A stretch of DNA of 64,000 bases, taken from Planctomycetaceae bacterium (GTDB lineage Bacteria; Planctomycetota; Planctomycetia; Pirellulales; Thermoguttaceae). A program made the translations under genes and the position numbers. The notes under the pieces are model-generated. The model made no database searches. It was given only the letters and a program-made list of their open reading frames with translations, and was not told where the DNA came from. Positions within the stretch are counted from its first letter, which is position 1; each line of letters opens with the position of its first letter. Shown piece after piece: positions 59,112-64,000 of this stretch. The DNA is taken from positions 1-64,000 of the forward strand of contig SUVI01000002.1 of assembly GCA_015062085.1 (NCBI GenBank). The letters are read 5' to 3'.

Positions 59112-60488
59112 ATGAACGACTTGCATTTTGACCCTAAAATCATTCGGATCAATGAACTCCTGCGTGACGCCGGTGCGACTGATGTCCTGTTTGTCGGCGG
59201 TTTTGTACGTGACCATATTCTCGGGATCCCCTCAAAGGACATGGACCTGGAGATCTACGGTCTGGATTACCAGCAGATCGCCGACACGCTGCGTCCCTAT
59301 TTTCGCGTGGATCAGGTCGGGCAGAGTTTCAGCGTGGTGAAGATCGACAATGAGATCGATCTGGCGATACCGCGGCGTGAGCGAAAGACTGGCGTCGGAC
59401 ACAAAGCCTTTGAAGTCGTCGCAGATTCCTCCATGACCTTTCAGGAAGCGGCGTCCCGGCGCGATTTTACCATCAACGCGATCGGAATGCGGCTTGACGG
59501 AACGTTTTGCGACCCGTTCGATGGTCTGGGAGACTTGAAACGCGGGATACTGCGTGCTCCGACGGAAGCATTTTGTGAAGATCCGCTCCGTGTGCTGCGC
59601 GGAATGCAGTTTGCCGCACGTTTCGGATTTTCGATGGAACCGCGTACGGTCGATTTTTGCCGAAGGGTCCTTCCGGAATTTAAGACTCTTTCCTGTGAGC
59701 GTCTCTACACGGAGTGGGAAAAGTGGGCGTTGAAAGGCAAATATCCGGAAAAAGGACTGGACGTCCTGCGGGAGACCGGCTGGCTGGAATGTTTTCCGGA
59801 ACTTTTCGCCATGACGCAGACCGAGCAGGATCCGGAAGTCCACCCGGAAGGAAATGTCTGGGAGCACACGCGCAAAGTCTGCATTTCTGCGGCGAAGATC
59901 GCGGAGAAGGCAAACTTTTCGGTACAGGATCGCCTCTGCCTCATGTTTTCCGCGCTGGTTCACGACATCGGCAAGCCGGCAACTTGGAAGAAAGACGAAA
60001 ACGGCAAGATCTCCATGCCGGGACACGCGGAAGTTGGTGCCAGAATGGCGTTTGACTTTTTCCTGAATCTGCGTGCCCCGCTGATCGTTTCCAAGACTGT
60101 CCGCTCGCTCGTCGCTGCTCACGGATGGCATTTCCACCATCCGGCATCTCCTGCCAGCGTTCGGCATCTTTCGGTCGCGCTGTCGCCGGTCTCATTCCGA
60201 CTCTGGCACGCGCTCGTTTCGGCTGACAGAGACGGCTGCGGCCTGCATGCTCCGCAAGGAGAGATCCACTACGAAAATTGGGCGCAGATCGCGGAAGAAC
60301 TGGGGATCTGCGACCATCAGCCGCCTCAGATCATTTTTGGACGCGATCTGTTTCGTTTTGGGGTCCAGCCTGGAAAACCGATGGGGGCGCTCCTCCGCAA
60401 GATCCGAAAGGCTCAGCTGGATGGTGAATTCATGGAATACACTGACGGCATAAAATGGGTCGAGGAGTTCTTGAAGAACGAACTTTAA
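59112..60488 (+). CDS. cca: CCA-adding tRNA nucleotidyltransferase with HD domain
   Basis: 458 residues. N-terminal class II nucleotidyltransferase: FVGGFVRDHILG and KDMDLEIYG (D43/D45 bind metal), SVVKIDNEIDLAIPRRE, RRDFTINA, then the RNA-binding ARFGF region (LRGMQFAARFGF). A C-terminal HD phosphohydrolase domain (VHDIGKPATW) is present, as in Escherichia coli Cca. Fits the two tRNA-Lys genes in this window that lack encoded CCA. The ribosome site is weak. Confidence 0.9.
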   Translation: MNDLHFDPKIIRINELLRDAGATDVLFVGGFVRDHILGIPSKDMDLEIYGLDYQQIADTLRPYFRVDQVGQSFSVVKIDNEIDLAIPRRERKTGVGHKAFEVVADSSMTFQEAASRRDFTINAIGMRLDGTFCDPFDGLGDLKRGILRAPTEAFCEDPLRVLRGMQFAARFGFSMEPRTVDFCRRVLPEFKTLSCERLYTEWEKWALKGKYPEKGLDVLRETGWLECFPELFAMTQTEQDPEVHPEGNVWEHTRKVCISAAKIAEKANFSVQDRLCLMFSALVHDIGKPATWKKDENGKISMPGHAEVGARMAFDFFLNLRAPLIVSKTVRSLVAAHGWHFHHPASPASVRHLSVALSPVSFRLWHALVSADRDGCGLHAPQGEIHYENWAQIAEELGICDHQPPQIIFGRDLFRFGVQPGKPMGALLRKIRKAQLDGEFMEYTDGIKWVEEFLKNEL

Positions 60489-60560
60489 ACGAAACCTTTT
60501 CCTGATTTTATTTTCGATTTTTATTTTTTTGGTTTTTACTCCGGAAACGAGGGGGACCGA

Positions 60561-62369
60561 ATGGCTGACTTTTCGAAAACGCTGGCCGCTTTGCAGAACG
60601 CAGCGGCTGAAAAACATATTACCGAATCTGCGCTGGAGAACATCCGTCTCTGGCTCACGGCTCCGCAGTACGCAAAATATGCGGAAATAATCGAAAAACT
60701 CACGGCTGATGAAGAGTGGAAAGCACTCGACGACGCTTTCTGGACGGTCATCCCGTTCGGTACCGGCGGCCGGCGCGGCAGAATGTTTCCCGTCGGTACG
60801 AACGTCATCAATGACGTTACCATCGGCGAAAGCGCTCAGGGACTTGCCTCCTACGTGCTTGAGTATCTGAAGTCGATCGGCTCCGACCGCCGTCCGTCTT
60901 GCGCGATCGCCTACGACACTCGTCACCGTTCCCGTGAATTTGCCGAACTCTGTGCCGGGATCATGGCCGCCAACGGTTTCAAAGTCTGGTTTCTCGACGG
61001 TTACCGAAGCACGCCGGAAATGTCCTTTATGGTCCGATACAAAAAATGCGACTGCGGCATCATGGTCACGGCAAGCCATAATCCGCCGAGCGACAATGCG
61101 GTGAAAGTCTACTGGTCCACCGGCGGTCAGGTCCTCCCGCCGCACGATGCGAAGATCATCGAAAACGTCATGGCGATGCAGGACGTCAAAACATCCGACT
61201 TCGCGCAGGCACTGGAAGCCGGCGACGTCGAATACTGCCAGGAGGAAGTGGACGGAGCGTTCATCAAGGCCGTCCTCTCCGTCAGTAAATCGGGACCGCG
61301 AGACCTGAACATCATCTATTCTCCGCTTCACGGTGTGGGGAGCAGCTGCGTTTTGCCGGCACTTGACGGGGCTGGGTTCAAAAACGTTCAGCTTTTTGGC
61401 CCGCACGCAGAACCGTCCGGTGATTTTCCGAATGTGCCGAACCACGTTTCCAATCCAGAAAATCCCGCAGTCTTTGACATCATCATCGAAGATGCCAAAA
61501 AGCAGGGAAACATTGACCTCATCTTGGCGACTGACCCGGACTCCGACCGTCTTGGTGTTGCAGCTCCGTTGACTTACGAGCCGAACGCGGAGTGGAAAAC
61601 GCTCACCGGAAATCAGATCGGCACGCTCATGGCGGAGTACCTCCTTTCCGAAATGAAGGCGGAAGGCAAGCTCACCCCGTCGCATTACGTCGTTGAAACG
61701 CTTGTCACGACGCCGATGCTTAAGAAGATCGCTGATGCTTACGGGATCCTGACGATCCGCGATCTGCTCGTCGGATTCAAGTACATTGGCGGTGCGATCG
61801 AAGAGCACGGTCCTGAAAAATTTGTGATGGGTATGGAAGAATCCTACGGTTTCCTCGTCGGAACGCACGCTCGCGACAAAGACGCCGCCGTAGCCGCGAT
61901 GGTCTTCTCGGAAATGGCCGCCAAAGCCAAAGCGGAAGGCAAGACGGTCCATCAGAAACTCGAAGAACTCTACGTCCAGTACGGCCGCCATGCCGAAAAA
62001 GCGTTCTCCATCGCCATGAGCGGCTCGGACGGAATGGCTAAAATGACGGCGCTGATGGAACGTTTCCAGTCGGATCCGCCTCGGGAACTGGCCGGCATGG
62101 AAGTCGTGTACGCGCAGGATTTTGAGCACGGAACGGAAATGGATCTGCGTATCGGAAAAGAAAAAGCACCGATGCAGGGCCCCAAAGGGAAACTCGTCAT
62201 GCTCCATCTTTCCGAAAAAGGAAACTGTGCGGCAGTCCGTCCGAGCGGTACGGAGCCGAAGGTGAAATTCTACCTTTTCGCCAGTCTCCAGCCCGGAGAA
62301 GAAGGGGACGTTTACGCTCGCCTGGATGCGCTGGAAGCTGCTCTGAAAGAAACGCTTGAGCAGGAATGA
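60561..62369 (+). CDS. Phosphoglucomutase/phosphomannomutase
   Basis: Alpha-D-phosphohexomutase family, 602 residues (the longer PGM type). Phosphoserine S172 in TASHNPPSDNA, metal loop TDPDSDR (D325, D327, D329), substrate loop GMEESYGFLVG and C-terminal phosphate loop RPSGTEPKVKFY. Interconverts hexose-1- and hexose-6-phosphates for glycogen, cell-surface sugars or sugar nucleotide supply. GAGGGGGA lies before the start. Possibly co-transcribed with cca (72 bp gap) and ends at a strong terminator. Confidence 0.93.
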   Translation: MADFSKTLAALQNAAAEKHITESALENIRLWLTAPQYAKYAEIIEKLTADEEWKALDDAFWTVIPFGTGGRRGRMFPVGTNVINDVTIGESAQGLASYVLEYLKSIGSDRRPSCAIAYDTRHRSREFAELCAGIMAANGFKVWFLDGYRSTPEMSFMVRYKKCDCGIMVTASHNPPSDNAVKVYWSTGGQVLPPHDAKIIENVMAMQDVKTSDFAQALEAGDVEYCQEEVDGAFIKAVLSVSKSGPRDLNIIYSPLHGVGSSCVLPALDGAGFKNVQLFGPHAEPSGDFPNVPNHVSNPENPAVFDIIIEDAKKQGNIDLILATDPDSDRLGVAAPLTYEPNAEWKTLTGNQIGTLMAEYLLSEMKAEGKLTPSHYVVETLVTTPMLKKIADAYGILTIRDLLVGFKYIGGAIEEHGPEKFVMGMEESYGFLVGTHARDKDAAVAAMVFSEMAAKAKAEGKTVHQKLEELYVQYGRHAEKAFSIAMSGSDGMAKMTALMERFQSDPPRELAGMEVVYAQDFEHGTEMDLRIGKEKAPMQGPKGKLVMLHLSEKGNCAAVRPSGTEPKVKFYLFASLQPGEEGDVYARLDALEAALKETLEQE

Positions 62370-62408
62370 AAAGGCGTGTCTAACTCTGAAAGAAGTTCCT
62401 AAAAAAGA

Positions 62409-62443
62409 TCCCGCAGAAACACCAGTTCGGTCATTCTGCGGGA
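62409..62443 (+). terminator. Bidirectional terminator
   Basis: Perfect 10 bp stem TCCCGCAGAA/TTCTGCGGGA, followed by ATTTTTTT on the plus strand and CTTTTTT on the minus strand. Serves the phosphomutase gene and the convergent small membrane protein gene. Confidence 0.85.
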
Positions 62444-62500
62444 ATTTTTTTCAAATGTGCTCAGGAAACGGAGTCCTAAAACGGAATTTACCGGACCTGC

Positions 62501-62833
62501 TCAGCTCAGCCCCAGCCAAAGTGCGAGGAGTGCGTTCAGCGTAAAAACGGCAGCGGCCGCACGCAAAAGCCGATTCTTTTTCAGCGAGACCCCTCTTCCG
62601 GAAAGGACGGACTGCGCCATTGCGAGACCGGAGAAGATCATCCCGATGCACGGAACGGCCGTCTGCGTCCATTTGCCGTAACTGACTGCGACGAGATCCG
62701 AGCTGGAAAATGCGGTATTTTCGTAGGCTCCCCAAACGCCCATCAGCATGAATGTGCCGATGAAGCACGCGAGGCCCATCAAAAGCGCGAAAAAATACTT
62801 AAAGATAGAGTACCGTTGAAGCATTCTGTCCAT
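62501..62833 (-). CDS. Small membrane protein, unknown function
   Basis: 110 residues with three predicted membrane helices: YFFALLMGLACFIGTFMLMGVWG (about 13-35), WTQTAVPCIGMIFSGLAMAQSVL (about 55-77) and LLRAAAAVFTLNALLALWLGL (about 88-109). No conserved motif recognised. AAAGGA supports the start. Confidence 0.6.
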   Translation of the reverse strand: MDRMLQRYSIFKYFFALLMGLACFIGTFMLMGVWGAYENTAFSSSDLVAVSYGKWTQTAVPCIGMIFSGLAMAQSVLSGRGVSLKKNRLLRAAAAVFTLNALLALWLGLS

Positions 62834-62905
62834 TTCTCATTTTCCTTTCTGCTCTGCAGTGTTCTCTAGGTTCCCGATCCTGGCATCTTTCATTCCCTGC
62901 TAACG

Positions 62906-63496
62906 CTATCGGCTGCGCATCTGACACGCGCGTTCGCACAAAAGCAGATTCACCATCTCCATTCCCATTGGCGACGCCTCAAATTGCATGCAGTCTTTCA
63001 TTTGAATACCGATCTGGTTTCCTGCAAGGACCGCATCCTGATTCGCTGCGAGGAACATGAAATCCCAGGAGTAGGTCTTCTGCTGATGCTCGATCCTCAT
63101 TTTCACGTCCTGTGCGGTAAATTGGCGGCTCGCATTCTCCTCACCGTCCGTCAGGATCGCAACGAGCACTTTTTCGGGCCGTTCTTCTTCCGGCATCGCG
63201 GCGAACTCTTTTCCAAGATGATCGATCGCGGTGCAGATCGCGTCATTCATGGCCGTCATTCCGCTGCATCGATAGTCGCTCATCAGCTGCTCGGCCGAAA
63301 CCTGCGAAAGGTCTGCCGACTGCACAAGATGTTTGACGCTGCTCTCAAACTGAAAGAGATCGAAGCAGGTCTTTCCAATCTCCTTCTGCTGAGACTGAAT
63401 AAATTCGCAGAACGTGCTCTTCGTCCGTTCCGTCAAGTGATCCATCGAACCAGAAGCGTCCAGAACGACACAAATGTGAACGTAGTCTTTTTTCAT
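62906..63496 (-). CDS. Soluble VWA-domain protein
   Basis: 196 residues from ATG 63496 (AAGGAG upstream), essentially one von Willebrand A domain: CVVLDASGSMDHLTERTK carries the MIDAS DxSxS, with T in CSGMTAMNDAI and D in LVAILTDGEENAS completing the metal site. It ends soon after the domain. No signal peptide, so cytoplasmic. Resembles stand-alone VWA proteins of tellurite-resistance and phage-like contexts, but no ter genes are near. Function unknown. Confidence 0.8.
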   Translation of the reverse strand: MKKDYVHICVVLDASGSMDHLTERTKSTFCEFIQSQQKEIGKTCFDLFQFESSVKHLVQSADLSQVSAEQLMSDYRCSGMTAMNDAICTAIDHLGKEFAAMPEEERPEKVLVAILTDGEENASRQFTAQDVKMRIEHQQKTYSWDFMFLAANQDAVLAGNQIGIQMKDCMQFEASPMGMEMVNLLLCERACQMRSR

Positions 63497-63601
63497 TGGT
63501 TTTTCTCCTTTTTTTAGAAAATCACACGGTTTATAAAAACACAACAGTTTGTGGGCTAAAATGTTTCAAAAATTTCAAGCTGCCGATTTCACAGTACTTC
63601 G

Positions 63602-63637
63602 GGAACTGCGTCAAACTATTTCATTTCACGCAGTTCC
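63602..63637 (+). terminator. Terminator-like hairpin in the gap before rsfS
   Basis: Perfect 10 bp stem GGAACTGCGT/ACGCAGTTCC, 16 nt loop, then a T7 run on the plus strand. No plus-strand gene precedes it. The arm matches the GGGAACTGCGT end of the dispersed repeat, so it may derive from that. Confidence 0.5.
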
Positions 63638-63669
63638 TTTTTTTGTTTCGTTGAGTTTTGTTTGGTCTC

Positions 63670-64000
63670 TTAATCCAAAACGGACGGCGTGAACTCGACA
63701 CGTTCCGCGCTTCCCCAGAGGTCTTCAAGGCGGAAGTAGTCGCGCGTCTCTTCTTCAAAAAGATGGACCACCACATCACCGTAGTCGCACACGATCCACC
63801 GGCTTTCGCGGTACCCTTCCGTCGTGAGTTTCTGATCTTTCAGATCCTTCTCGAAAAGGTCGTCCACGGCATCGCTCATCGCGTGCAGCTGCCGATTGCT
63901 CGTACCGGTTGCGATGATGAAGTAGTCGAAAACGTACGTCAGCTTTCGGAGGTCGAGGATCACGATGTCCTTCCCCCGGTTGTCTGCGATGACCTGCGCC
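63670..64000 (-). CDS. rsfS: Ribosomal silencing factor RsfS, N-terminus beyond the window
   Basis: Binds ribosomal protein L14 and blocks subunit joining in starvation. At least 110 residues are visible. The frame continues to the window edge through AQVIADNRGKDIVILDLRKL, so the start lies outside. Family marks are the LDLRKLTYVFDYFIIATGTSNRQL stretch, WIVCDYGDVVVHLFEEETRDYFRLEDLW at the C-terminal half. Length and ending are typical. Confidence 0.93.
   Translation of the reverse strand, partial: AQVIADNRGKDIVILDLRKLTYVFDYFIIATGTSNRQLHAMSDAVDDLFEKDLKDQKLTTEGYRESRWIVCDYGDVVVHLFEEETRDYFRLEDLWGSAERVEFTPSVLD

Overview
The window looks like a planctomycete chromosome (phylum Planctomycetota, possibly an anaerobic or gut-type member of the Pirellulales; the rank below phylum is a guess). 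The signs are a PVM-type bacterial microcompartment (BMC) operon, a PEP-CTERM protein, a DUF1207 protein, a VWA/ExbB/ExbD/TPR cluster, a CehA-like protein family I associate with planctomycetes, and long low-complexity insertions in Rho and BamA. Base composition is near half GC in genes, with AT-rich gaps. I see no phage, insertion sequence or CRISPR array.

Layout. 0.4-14.8 kb: scpB, an rpoD-like sigma factor, a PEP-CTERM/LamG surface protein, a zinc-ribbon coiled-coil protein, an NRDE-family protein, an M16 peptidase between two inverted copies of a dispersed repeat, a degenerate CehA-like protein, a DUF1207 protein, a single-domain response regulator and a DUF3754 membrane protein. 15.0-22.4 kb: the BMC operon, with pduL, two BMC-H hexamer proteins, ackA, three BMC-P pentamer proteins, a CoA-acylating aldehyde dehydrogenase, a 299-residue protein of unknown function and a class II aldolase. 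Inferred flow: fuculose/rhamnulose-1-phosphate to lactaldehyde, then lactoyl- or propionyl-CoA, then acyl phosphate, then acid plus ATP. 22.5-35.2 kb: a thioredoxin-like membrane protein, a planctomycete-type exported protein, a PhoU-domain protein, a thioredoxin lipoprotein, sulfate adenylyltransferase, rpiB, two tandem tRNA-Lys genes, a DUF6798-like membrane protein, a YqeG-like HAD phosphatase, a beta-helix protein, a second HAD phosphatase and a coiled-coil membrane protein.

35.6-49.2 kb (mostly minus strand): a 1,321-residue BamA, then ftsY, nusB, ribH and rho in a likely operon, serA, a gene-free structured stretch, and a sigma factor fused to DNA-binding modules. 49.6-56.8 kb: a plus-strand operon with a VWA protein, TPR proteins, ExbB and two ExbD. 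57.7-64 kb: a flavodoxin-fold reductase, a corrinoid protein, cca (consistent with tRNA genes that lack CCA), a phosphoglucomutase, a small membrane protein, a VWA protein and the 3-prime part of rsfS.

Three patterns cross the window. A dispersed 150-380 bp non-coding repeat occurs four times, plus one end fragment. Short tandem arrays are frequent both in genes and directly at stop codons. Recognisable promoters have TTGAnn, 16-17 bp, TAnnnT, and nearly all have a G just before the -10 hexamer.

The most interesting observations are the unexplained BMC cargo candidate, a Rho with arginine in place of the Walker A lysine, the sigma/HTH fusion, and two gene-free stretches that look like unannotated structured RNAs.
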